Shown here: in pieces, positions 1 to 7,744 of the stretch
Numbering within the stretch: position 1 is the stretch's first letter
Layout of the letters: the number at the start of each line of letters is the position of its first letter
Assembly (NCBI RefSeq): GCF_036429475.1
Contig: NZ_CP144125.1
Span: 3,303,521 to 3,367,520 of the forward strand
Length of the DNA: 64,000 nt
Source: Halalkalicoccus sp. CGA53
GTDB lineage: Archaea; Halobacteriota; Halobacteria; Halobacteriales; Halalkalicoccaceae
Direction: 5' to 3'
Notes under the pieces: generated by a model
Told to the model about the DNA's origin: nothing
Databases searched by the model: none
What the model saw: the letters and a program-made list of their open reading frames with translations, nothing else
Program-made: the position numbers and the translations under genes

Positions 1-162
1 GCGATGGTCGGGCTCGCCGAGATTTTCATCGGCGCCGTCGGCATCGTCATCACGGATGCGACGTTGTTCAGCGTCGATTCAATCTACACGATGTTGTTGT
101 ACGTGGGATTGATCTGGTATTCGATAACGATGTTGACGAAACCCTATGTTACGCGCGGCTGA
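1..162 (+). CDS. C-terminal end of an unidentified membrane protein (partial)
   Basis: The frame is open from the first base and gives 53 residues before TGA. They are hydrophobic, with about two membrane-spanning stretches, and end in a short polar tail (KPYVTRG). The start lies outside the window. The adjacent catabolic genes make a transporter subunit plausible, but the fragment shows no family motif, so no function is assigned. Confidence 0.6.
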   Translation, partial: AMVGLAEIFIGAVGIVITDATLFSVDSIYTMLLYVGLIWYSITMLTKPYVTRG

Positions 163-217
163 TCCGCACGGTCGGTATCACCACTCGGCGAACTGGTTCG
201 CGTCGTCCAGTGGTGAG

Positions 218-616
218 TCAAGCGAAGTGATACGCTTCGAGCGCTGCTCGGTGGTCGTCCGGAACCGGTTTTGACGTTTCGGTCGCTACATCAATGAAGA
301 CCTGCTTGGTCTTCGCCTCCGCGACGGTTTCGGCGCCGTTCGTGATCGTGTACGCCCTGGAGATGCTCGACCGTCCTATATCTGAGAGTTCGATCCCGAC
401 GGTGAGCGTATCCTCGATCGTGACTGGCTTTCGGTAATCGATCTCCAAACGGACGATGACGGAGTCGATCTCGTAGGGGAGCTTATCGAAAACCTCCTTG
501 TAATACCGAGTGCGCGCTTGCTCGAGGTACGTCGCGTATACGGCGTGATTCACGTGCGCGTACGGATCGAGATCGCGAAACCGCACCTCGATCTTCGTGG
601 TGAACTCTCTGGGCAT
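218..616 (-). CDS. Acyl-CoA thioesterase, hotdog fold (4HBT/YbgC-like)
   Basis: 132 residues, the usual length of a single-hotdog thioesterase. The N-terminal block at about residues 13-35 (RFRDLDPYAHVNHAVYATYL) is the family signature: the Asp before PYxHVNHAxY is the expected catalytic residue, and the helix that follows packs into the hotdog. Family members hydrolyse acyl-CoA thioesters in the cytoplasm. The gene lies 5 bases downstream of the SDR gene on the same strand, so the two are probably co-transcribed from the promoter near 1420. CoA-transferase and crotonase genes nearby suggest a role in CoA-thioester catabolism. The substrate cannot be told from the sequence. Confidence 0.88.
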   Translation of the reverse strand: MPREFTTKIEVRFRDLDPYAHVNHAVYATYLEQARTRYYKEVFDKLPYEIDSVIVRLEIDYRKPVTIEDTLTVGIELSDIGRSSISRAYTITNGAETVAEAKTKQVFIDVATETSKPVPDDHRAALEAYHFA

Positions 617-621
617 CGTCG

Positions 622-1392
622 TTACCGGATGTCCGGGGTGGGATAGAGGCCACCGTTCACGTGGAGAATCTGGCCGGTGATATAAGACGCTTTATCGGAC
701 GCCAGAAAGAGGCAGGCGTCTGCCACCTCTTCGATGGTTCCCCGTCGCTTCAGTGCTGTCGTCTGTTCGACCTGTTTCATGTGCTCCTTCCAGTCAGCAG
801 AACGGTTCGCGTGATCCCGTTCGGTATCGATCAATCCCGGCGAGATGCCGTTAATCCGGATCCCATCAGGCCCTAGCTCCTTCGCGAGCGCTCTGACCAG
901 CCCCTCGATCCCGAATTTCGTGCTGAACGAGTGGACGCGACTTGGATCGCCGAGATACACCAAGGCACCGAGGAGGTTGATCACCGATCCGCTGCCCGTC
1001 TCGGCCATCTCCGGGGCGACTAACTGCGTCGTGAGGAACATGGAGCGAAGGTTGACGTCACAAACGTAGTTCCAATCATCGACCGTGATCTCGGCGAACG
1101 GTTTCTGCGGCCGCGTTGTCGCGTTGTTCACGAGTACGTCTATCGACCCGAGTTCGTCTTGCACGTTGTCCATCATTCGGGTGATCTGGTCCGGATCCTG
1201 TAACTCGCAGAGCGAAATATGGGACTCACCACCCGCACGTTCCACCAGTCTCGCCGTCTCTTCGCACCCCTCTCGATCAGAGTGCGCAGTCACGCCGACG
1301 TCGGCTCCGGCCTCGGCTACCGAGACAGCGATCTGCCTGCCGATATTTTTACTCGAGCCGGTTACAAGCGCTGTCTTGCCCTCAAGATCCAT
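622..1392 (-). CDS. SDR-family oxidoreductase with a degenerate active site
   Basis: 256 residues, full length for a classical short-chain dehydrogenase/reductase. The Rossmann motif TGSSKNIG is at residues 11-18, NNA at 89-91 and the family Asn at about 114. The C-terminal block GINGISPGLIDTERD and the end of the fold (ITGQILHVNGG) are intact. The catalytic tetrad is not: where the family has Tyr-x-x-x-Lys this protein has Ser155-FST-Lys159, and the catalytic Ser position, 13 residues earlier, is Gly142. It may therefore not be a normal dehydrogenase. First gene of a two-gene operon with the thioesterase. Confidence 0.88.
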   Translation of the reverse strand: MDLEGKTALVTGSSKNIGRQIAVSVAEAGADVGVTAHSDREGCEETARLVERAGGESHISLCELQDPDQITRMMDNVQDELGSIDVLVNNATTRPQKPFAEITVDDWNYVCDVNLRSMFLTTQLVAPEMAETGSGSVINLLGALVYLGDPSRVHSFSTKFGIEGLVRALAKELGPDGIRINGISPGLIDTERDHANRSADWKEHMKQVEQTTALKRRGTIEEVADACLFLASDKASYITGQILHVNGGLYPTPDIR

Positions 1393-1414
1393 GCAAGAGA
1401 GTCACGCTGATACC

Positions 1415-1423
1415 AGTATAAGG
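1415..1423 (-). promoter_or_regulatory. TATA-like box for the SDR-thioesterase operon
   Basis: Read on the minus strand the sequence is CCTTATACT, centred about 27 bases before the ATG at 1392. That spacing fits leaderless haloarchaeal transcription. Confidence 0.5.
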
Positions 1424-1486
1424 TTTTCTCTCACGGTTTCAATTCGAACGCGCACGCTCAGATACCGAGACTCCGTGCGGTGAGCT

Positions 1487-2555
1487 ATGCTGCCGTATCA
1501 CTGATCGTTTACGTATGACCACGGCGGAAGCGATATCATGTTCGGCCGGGGTGCGGTGGAGGCCGTCGACGAGACCCTCCCCGACGGTCCCGATGCGAGC
1601 GCGCTGCTCGTTTGCGACTCGAACTCCTCTAGGAAACGGACGGCGACGTGATCATTGGCGTCGGCGGCGGAAGTACCCTCGACATAGCGCGGCAGATGAG
1701 CGTGTTTGTCGCCGATGGGCGCTCGTATGCGGACTTTATCGACGAAGCTCGGAAAGGAATCCTGCGACCGCCGGATCCGACCGCCGTGATGCACTCCGTC
1801 GTCGTTATCCCGACGACGTTCGCCGGCGCCGCCGATTCGAGCGGCGGCTCGATCGAAGTGCTGGGCATCGAGGGATCGCCCACGGAATACCCGATTCGAA
1901 CGGGGGATCGAACCGACCGATCGGGATGGTCTACGATCCAGACCTCTTCGAAACCACGCTGTGGTCGGCGCCCGCAGGATCGGTCATGAAGGGGTTTAAC
2001 AAAGGCCTCGAGACGATTTATTCGAACTCGTCTACGCCGATCAACTCCGCGACTGCCGTACACAGACTCCGGTTGGTGACGGATTCGCTCCCGGTGGTCG
2101 GAGCGGACGACGATTCCGAAGCGCTCGATCGTGCCGTCGTCGGCATCGTGTTAGTGCAGCACAAGCGGCAGACGGACGTGCTGCACGCGTTCGGTCACGG
2201 GTTTTCTCGACGGTATCCGGTCCAACAAGGGGTAATTCACGCGATCGTCCCACCGCACGTGCTGGCGTACCTCTTCGAGGCCATCGACAGGTCGAGGGAG
2301 CTGCTGGCCGAGGGGCTCGGGATCGATCCGAGGAACCACAATCGGTCTGAGCTGGCGGACGAAATCGTGTGGTCGGTGACGTCCGTCCGAGACGCGTTCG
2401 ACCTCCCGACCAGGTTTCAAGACGTTCCCGAGATCGATCGGGGTGACTTCCCGGAGCTCGCCGCGTTCCTCGAGGACGCGCTGATGCGTCGAGCCCTCGA
2501 TGGGTTCGACCCGAACGCGACGGACATCGAGACCGTACTCGAACGGGCTTGGTGA
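1487..2555 (+). pseudogene. Broken iron-containing alcohol dehydrogenase (maleylacetate-reductase-like)
   Basis: Fe-ADH homology runs through three reading frames. Frame 2 (about 1505-1630) has the N-terminal DIMFGRGAVEAV and LVCDSN, with a TGA at 1502 just after the only in-frame ATG (1487). Frame 1 (about 1640-1905) has the NAD-loop IIGVGGGSTLDIAR and VVIPTTFAGAADSSGG. Frame 3 (about 1905-2555) has PIGMVYDPDLF and the metal-site region HAFGHGFSRRYPVQQGVIHA. Roughly 45-50 residues normally found between the N-terminal strand and GGGS are missing. At least one deletion, one frameshift and one stop mean no full product can be made. Intact relatives reduce maleylacetate or oxidise alcohols. Confidence 0.82.
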
Positions 2556-2597
2556 CCTATCACGCCCTGGCTTTCGTGAACGATCACGACCGGTACG

Positions 2598-3623
2598 CTA
2601 CTCGGGTAGGTCGCTCAACCCGAGAATCTCCCGCGGATTTTCGTAAATAACCCGGCGGACGTCCGCCGGAGAAACGCCGAGTCGAAGCAGGTCGAGTATC
2701 GCCTCCTTCATCGCGAACGGGTTTATTTCGGCCATTCCGGTGATGTCCGAGTCGATCAGGATGCGATCCGGACCGTATCGGTCGATCGCATCCGCGACCG
2801 CCTCGATGTTAACCTCGTGGATGGTGGAACCGACGCTGAAGCTGAGGTAACAGCCAGTCGACTCCAGGACGAACGGGGTGATCTGCGACGAGGCGTGATC
2901 GATTACGAGTTGCTCGTCGGGGAGGCCGACGTCGTCGGCGATCTGCACAGATATCTCCGTCGCACCCCGCTTTGCGGTCTCCGCGGCAAGGGAGTCGCCC
3001 GCTTGTGACCCGGCGTCCGGAGCGTGGTCGTGTCCTCCCTCGGTTTTGCTCCGAATGAATGCAGTCTCGTTCGATTTCATATCGGATGGTGTGTGACACA
3101 GCACCGGCAAGCCGGTCTCTCGGGCGACTCGCATCTGCTCACCGACGACCATCCGCTGTTCCTTTAGGGTCCAGGGATCCGCGTCGCCGGCTGTCTGCAG
3201 CGAGATGCCGGTTTCGCCGATGGCAACGACCTCGTCGAGCGTCGCGTACTCCGAGAGAAGTTCGACCAGCGACTCCCAGTTTTCGGTTCGCGTCCGCGTC
3301 GTGTGAACGGCTAGCGCAACATACGCGTCGAAGAAGTGGCTCCGGGACACCGCGTGGCTCTGACGAAGCGTGCCATCCCAGAGCAACCGCAACTCCTCGG
3401 CTGCCATCGGTCGGTACGGACCAGCGGTCCCACCGATAAACACGACCGCGTGGCCGCCGGAGAGGTCGATCGCGTGTCTGTCGTTCCAGGAGGTGTTGTG
3501 TCCGTGCTGATGGATGTCGATCCACGGAAGCTGCGCTTCGCTCGGCGTGACGTTGTGTTCGAATCCGACGTCCTCCGAGCGAAAGCGACCCATCGGCCGC
3601 GCGCTGGGATAATCTCCGGGCAT
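2598..3623 (-). CDS. TatD-like metal-dependent amidohydrolase
   Basis: 341 residues. The TIM-barrel metal ligands of the TatD/amidohydrolase superfamily appear in order: DIHQHG (His38, His40), the GETG glutamate near 159, His in LCHTPSD, His in VIDHASS, and the Asp in LIDSD near the C-terminus. The protein ends with VIYENPREILGL, the usual terminal helix. Members hydrolyse C-N or ester bonds or act as nucleases; the catabolic setting suggests a small-molecule hydrolase, which is inference. The 34 residues before DIHQHG are extra, so a start at Met11 is possible. A TATA box lies 27 bases before the ATG used here. Confidence 0.82.
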   Translation of the reverse strand: MPGDYPSARPMGRFRSEDVGFEHNVTPSEAQLPWIDIHQHGHNTSWNDRHAIDLSGGHAVVFIGGTAGPYRPMAAEELRLLWDGTLRQSHAVSRSHFFDAYVALAVHTTRTRTENWESLVELLSEYATLDEVVAIGETGISLQTAGDADPWTLKEQRMVVGEQMRVARETGLPVLCHTPSDMKSNETAFIRSKTEGGHDHAPDAGSQAGDSLAAETAKRGATEISVQIADDVGLPDEQLVIDHASSQITPFVLESTGCYLSFSVGSTIHEVNIEAVADAIDRYGPDRILIDSDITGMAEINPFAMKEAILDLLRLGVSPADVRRVIYENPREILGLSDLPE

Positions 3624-3647
3624 GGGTGTTGACGACGGATCGTGCCG

Positions 3648-3656
3648 TATAAATAG
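3648..3656 (-). promoter_or_regulatory. TATA box for the TatD-like gene
   Basis: CTATTTATA on the minus strand, about 27 bases before the ATG at 3623, the canonical archaeal spacing for a leaderless transcript. Confidence 0.6.
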
Positions 3657-3730
3657 CTTGCCGCGAACTGGTTGTCTCTTCCGTACGAGGGGAACGGAGT
3701 CTGTTTCGAGTGATCGCGACGAAGCACAGG

Positions 3731-3737
3731 TTTAAAG
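3731..3737 (+). promoter_or_regulatory. TATA box for the CoA-transferase gene
   Basis: TTTAAAG lies 25-31 bases before the ATG at 3762, typical of a leaderless haloarchaeal promoter. It is divergent from the TatD-like gene's promoter 80 bases away. Confidence 0.6.
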
Positions 3738-3761
3738 GCTATTCGAGGCAAGCTATCAGAT

Positions 3762-4943
3762 ATGTCATTGGATGACATTACCATAGTGGATTGTACACGC
3801 GTCCGCGCGGGCCCGTGGTGCACGCAAATTCTCAGCGAACTCGGAGCGGAAGTGATCAAAATCGAACGTCCTGGCGTCGGCGATTCGGCCCGCGGGAGTT
3901 ATCCGGAACAAAACGGCATGGGGGTTAACTACATCTCCCGAAATAGAAATAAAAAGAGTGTTACGCTCAATTTGAAGGACGAACGCGGACAGGAGATCGC
4001 GAAGGAACTTATCGCGGACGCTGACATCCTCGTCGAGAACTTCAGCCTCGGTGTGATGGAGAAGTTCGGTTTGGGCGCCGAACACCTCATTTCGGAGGTC
4101 AATCCGAATCTCATCTACGCGTCGATCAAAGGCTACGGGGAAAAGGGACCGCAGAAGGATCAGAAAGGGGTCGACTTAGTGATGCAAGCCGAGGCAGGGA
4201 TCATGAGCGTCACCGGCCAGGAAGACGGCGATCCGGTCAAAGTGGGGCAGGCAATCGGCGACATCGGCGCGGGCCTCTACGCGACGATCGCCATCCTGAC
4301 CGCGTTGCACCACCGTGACAAAACCGGCGAGGGGCAGAAGGTGGAGACGAACCTCTTTGGGACGATAGTCTCGTTCATGGAGGAATACATCACCATGTAC
4401 GGTATTACGGGCGAAAATCCGACGCCTAAAGGAACGCGGCACCAGACGAGCGTGCCGTATCAGCTGTTCGAAACGAAGGACGGCCACGTCGTCATCAGCA
4501 CGCTCAGCATGCCGTGGGACGAGTTCGTCACCGAGATCCTGGAACTTCCAGACCACCCGATCTCCGAGTACGACACCGTAGAACTCCGCCAAAACCACTA
4601 CGACGAGATAATGACGGCGATGGAGCCGAAGATCAAGGAGCGAACGACGAAAGAGTGGCTCGAAATCAGCAATGAGTACGGATTCCCGTGCGGGCCGCTC
4701 AACAAGGTGAGCGACGTGGTGTCCCATCCACAGGCGCGGGAGCGCGAATACGTCTTTGAGTACGAAGACGAGAACGTTGGCAACGTGCTCCTGCACGGCC
4801 ATCCGCTCCACTTCTCGAAGCTGAAGAAGGAAGTGCGGTCGGGCCCACCGCGACTCGGACAGCACACGGACGAGGTTCTGTCCAAGGTGGTGGGCCTCTC
4901 GGAGGGGGAAATCGACGATCTCAGGAACGACGGCGCGATCTGA
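3762..4943 (+). CDS. Family III (CaiB/BaiF) CoA-transferase
   Basis: 393 residues, normal for the family. The N-terminus (ITIVDCTRVRAGPWCTQILS) and the CoA-binding segment ELGAEVIKIERPGVGDSAR are diagnostic. The catalytic aspartate that forms the acyl-anhydride intermediate is Asp138, in KGVDLVMQAEAG. SIKGYGEKGP and the C-terminal GPPRLGQHTDEVL complete the fold. Such enzymes move CoA between carboxylic acids, for example from succinyl-CoA. Together with the crotonase gene 146 bases downstream and the TTT transporter further on, it probably activates an imported organic acid. The specific acid is not evident. Confidence 0.93.
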   Translation: MSLDDITIVDCTRVRAGPWCTQILSELGAEVIKIERPGVGDSARGSYPEQNGMGVNYISRNRNKKSVTLNLKDERGQEIAKELIADADILVENFSLGVMEKFGLGAEHLISEVNPNLIYASIKGYGEKGPQKDQKGVDLVMQAEAGIMSVTGQEDGDPVKVGQAIGDIGAGLYATIAILTALHHRDKTGEGQKVETNLFGTIVSFMEEYITMYGITGENPTPKGTRHQTSVPYQLFETKDGHVVISTLSMPWDEFVTEILELPDHPISEYDTVELRQNHYDEIMTAMEPKIKERTTKEWLEISNEYGFPCGPLNKVSDVVSHPQAREREYVFEYEDENVGNVLLHGHPLHFSKLKKEVRSGPPRLGQHTDEVLSKVVGLSEGEIDDLRNDGAI

Positions 4944-5089
4944 TACGGCACCACGGAGGAGGCGCAGAGCCGTAATACCGTAGCGCGGGCGACGTCCCGC
5001 GAGAGCCGTCAGTCTCTCCGGGGCACTTCCGCGAGTGAAGTACCGCCAAACCGCAAACGCTTATTGCATAGTATCCGCAACAGGGGGCC

Positions 5090-5866
5090 ATGACTGGTTC
5101 AGTCACGACAGCGGTCAGTAACGGTGTGTGTACCGTAACGCTCAGTAACCCGGGTAAGCGGAACGCAATCGGCTTCGAAATGCTCCGTGACCTGATCGAA
5201 ACGTTCGAGTCGCTCAACGTGAGCGATGAACACCACGTCGTCGTTCTCAGAGGGGAAGGCAACAAAGCGTTCAGCGCAGGGTTCGATCTCACCGTCGATC
5301 GAACGGAGCAGACGGAAGAGGAAAAACAGCTCTGGCCGAAGATGATCCAGACGATCGAGTCGTACGACTATCCAACGATTGCGATGATCAACGGAGCCAC
5401 CTACGGCGGAGCGATGGAGGTGATCTCGACGTGTGACCTGCGGATAGGCGTCAAGGATGCGACGTTCGGAATTACGCCTGCGAAGATCGGGCTGGTCTAC
5501 AAGGGAACCTCCATCCAGCGGGTGGTACGAGTGGTCGGCTTCCCCAACGCGAAAGAACTCCTGTACACCGGCGAAGGTATCGATGCGGAACGGGCGAAGG
5601 AGATGGGCCTTTTGAACCATCTCGTGTCGAGAGACGAACTCGAAGAGACCTCGTACGAGCTTGCGACCACGATCGCGAAAAACGCACCACTCTCGCTCAA
5701 ATACATGAAGGATATCTTTAGGAACTTAGAATCGACGGGCACACCCTCCGAAATGGAGCAAATGTGGGTCAGAAGAGTTCGCGACGAGGTGTTCGCGAGC
5801 GAGGATCACAAGGAAGGTATCGCTGCCTTCAGCGAGGGACGGGAGCCGAATTTCATTGGGAAGTAG
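5090..5866 (+). CDS. Enoyl-CoA hydratase/isomerase (crotonase) family protein
   Basis: 258 residues. The crotonase signature is clear: LSNPGKRNAIGFEML at the N-terminus, the oxyanion-hole region FSAGFDL, then GATYGGAMEVISTCDLRIG with Glu110 at the first catalytic glutamate position. The second glutamate of true hydratases (usually PE in the next strand) is Ala here (TPAKIGLVY), so an isomerase, hydrolase or other crotonase reaction is as likely as hydration. It lies 146 bases downstream of the CoA-transferase gene and probably works on its CoA-thioester product. A weak TATA-like TTATTGC lies about 28 bases upstream. Confidence 0.92.
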   Translation: MTGSVTTAVSNGVCTVTLSNPGKRNAIGFEMLRDLIETFESLNVSDEHHVVVLRGEGNKAFSAGFDLTVDRTEQTEEEKQLWPKMIQTIESYDYPTIAMINGATYGGAMEVISTCDLRIGVKDATFGITPAKIGLVYKGTSIQRVVRVVGFPNAKELLYTGEGIDAERAKEMGLLNHLVSRDELEETSYELATTIAKNAPLSLKYMKDIFRNLESTGTPSEMEQMWVRRVRDEVFASEDHKEGIAAFSEGREPNFIGK

Positions 5867-6082
5867 CGGCGGTAGTTCGAGATCACGCGGACGACTTGCT
5901 GATTCGACGCTGTTCGCGCTTCGGGTGCCGTCACGATCCGAAAGAAGACCATGGGAACAAACGATACAGTACGTAATGCGTCGGCGTTCGTGGATAGCGA
6001 TCGAATTTAATATAACTACCACTTATTGAGTTATTCCCCAAAATTTATAATCACTAGTTCGTAATAATCGTGAATCGTTAAG

Positions 6083-6090
6083 TATTTATT
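6083..6090 (+). promoter_or_regulatory. TATA-like box for the tctCBA operon
   Basis: TATTTATT within an A/T-rich stretch (6000-6095). It lies only about 15 bases before the ATG at 6101 but about 30 before the ATG at 6116, so a leaderless transcript would favour the second start. Confidence 0.45.
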
Positions 6091-6100
6091 TAGGGGATTC

Positions 6101-7189
6101 ATGTCTGACACTGTCATGCGAAGACGTAGATTCGTCCAAGCAGCAGGCAGTATCACAGCAGTCGGTCTGGCTGGCTGCCTCAGCGAGGACGATGACGACA
6201 ATGGCGCCGACGATGGAAACGGAGCCGACGATGGAAACGGCGCCGACGATGGAAACGGCGCCGACGATGGAAACGGCGCCGACGACACTGACGACGGCGA
6301 TCTGGAGTATCCGACCGACGATCTCCGTTTCGTGGTTCCATACTCGGCCGGGGGGGGCAGCGACAATTACGCTCGCACCATCGCCGAGACGATGGGAGAG
6401 ATCATCGGCGAGAGCATCGCTGTCGAAAACCACGAAGGCTCCGGCGGAATGGTCGGCACTAACGAGGTTGCGGATCCGGACCGAGGTGGACACGATTACC
6501 TCACGCACAACCTTCCAACGATCGCACTCGAATACCTCCAGCAGGGAATCGACATCTTCGACATCGACGACTTCAGAGGGATGGCCCTCGGCGTGTACGC
6601 GACGACGCCCAGGCTCATCGTCACCAATCCGGATCTCGAGGTCGACTCCTACGAGGAGTTCATCGAGATGGCTCCGGACCTGGACTACGGTCACCCCGGT
6701 GGGACCGAACTGGCCATGCTCCAACTCGCCGAGGAACACCACGGGCTCGAAGTCGGAGGGTCGATCACGTACGACGGCGGAGCTGACGTGGCGCAGGCCG
6801 TCGCATCCGGCGAGCTGGACGCCGGATCCGCCCCCGAGAACAGCTTCACCGGACCGGTCGACTCCGGAGAGATCAACGCCTTCGTCAGTTGGGTCAGCAC
6901 GGGCTCGAACCTGTGGCCGGACACGCCGACGATGGCCGATGAAGGCTACGAAGAGTTCGACTGGATAACGAATACGCAGCGAGCGATGTGGACGAATCCG
7001 GGAACGGACGAGGAGATCCTCGAATACCTGGAGGAGGTCCTCGAAGAGACCATGACGTCCGACGACCTCCAAGAGTGGTCTGACGAAACGGGTAACCACA
7101 TAACGTTCAGGTCGAGAGAGGACGCAAACAACGAATTCGTCGAAGCGCTCGAAGGGCTCGAAGAAGAAATCGACTTAGACGAATTATAG
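6101..7189 (+). CDS. tctC: TctC/Bug-type solute-binding lipoprotein of a TTT transporter
   Basis: 362 residues. The N-terminus has a twin-arginine motif (MRRRRFVQAAG) followed by the lipobox GLAGC, so the mature protein is probably lipid-anchored outside the membrane. An acidic Asn/Gly/Ala/Asp linker comes next, encoded by four 18-base repeats. The mature domain has the tricarboxylate-binding-receptor features: LRFVVPYSAGGGSDNYAR near the start, a central SYEEFIEMAPDLDYGHPGG, and YDGGADVAQAVASGELDAG. It captures a carboxylate for the TctB/TctA membrane subunits encoded just downstream. The ATG at 6116 is an alternative start that fits the TATA box better. Confidence 0.93.
   Translation: MSDTVMRRRRFVQAAGSITAVGLAGCLSEDDDDNGADDGNGADDGNGADDGNGADDGNGADDTDDGDLEYPTDDLRFVVPYSAGGGSDNYARTIAETMGEIIGESIAVENHEGSGGMVGTNEVADPDRGGHDYLTHNLPTIALEYLQQGIDIFDIDDFRGMALGVYATTPRLIVTNPDLEVDSYEEFIEMAPDLDYGHPGGTELAMLQLAEEHHGLEVGGSITYDGGADVAQAVASGELDAGSAPENSFTGPVDSGEINAFVSWVSTGSNLWPDTPTMADEGYEEFDWITNTQRAMWTNPGTDEEILEYLEEVLEETMTSDDLQEWSDETGNHITFRSREDANNEFVEALEGLEEEIDLDEL
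6203..6274 (+). repeat. Four tandem 18-base repeats in the tctC linker
   Basis: The unit GGCGCCGACGATGGAAAC occurs four times in a row (the second copy has GGAGCC) with a partial fifth copy. It encodes an acidic spacer between the lipobox cysteine and the binding domain. Such tandem copies can change number by slippage in steps of six residues. Confidence 0.9.
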
Positions 7190-7213
7190 CACCGCCTTGC
7201 ATCTTTTTTATCC

Positions 7214-7744
7214 ATGAAGCCAATGTTAGCAAATATAAAAAACATCATCTCCACGGACGATCAGATCGCGGTGCTTCTGGGAGCTGTCGGTCTGTGGGCG
7301 TTTTTCATCGCCTACGCGGAGTACCCGTTCAGCGAAGGCGTGTTTCCGATGATCGCCTCGGGCATCATGATCGTTTCCGCTTCGATTTGGCTGTTGCGCG
7401 GGTATCTCCCCGAGCTCATACACAGTTCGTTGATCGAGTACGAAGAAGGTGCGAAAATCGAGGAGGAGGAAGTGGGGGCCGACCCCGTCGAGAGCGGTTC
7501 GGAATACGGTGACAGCAGACTGTATCCGCTAATCTTGGCGACTATCGGGTACGTGATACTGGCTTACTTGATCGGCTTTCTGTGGGCCACGCCGTTCTTC
7601 GTTCTCGTCTACGCCGTGATGAATAAACTTGATCGGAGATCGACCGCCGTGGTGGTTGCGGTTTCGTTCGCTGTGGTGTTCGGGTTCGCGTTCTTCACGC
7701 CGGTGCACCTCGATCAAGGGATCGTGTGGGGATACAGGATATGA
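7214..7744 (+). CDS. tctB: TctB-like small membrane subunit of the TTT transporter
   Basis: 176 residues with four hydrophobic segments: about 17-36, 40-57, 103-125 and 142-165. A charged Glu-rich cytoplasmic loop separates the two pairs. This is the topology of the DUF1468/TctB family. The gene follows tctC by 24 bases and its TGA overlaps the ATG of tctA (ATGA), a standard translational coupling. TctB pairs with TctA to form the secondary transporter that takes carboxylates from TctC using an ion gradient. Confidence 0.88.
   Translation: MKPMLANIKNIISTDDQIAVLLGAVGLWAFFIAYAEYPFSEGVFPMIASGIMIVSASIWLLRGYLPELIHSSLIEYEEGAKIEEEEVGADPVESGSEYGDSRLYPLILATIGYVILAYLIGFLWATPFFVLVYAVMNKLDRRSTAVVVAVSFAVVFGFAFFTPVHLDQGIVWGYRI

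Noticed and set aside
6203-6274. Four direct 18-base repeats considered as a CRISPR or regulatory array
   Set aside because: They are contiguous, without spacers, and in frame inside tctC, coding for an acidic linker.
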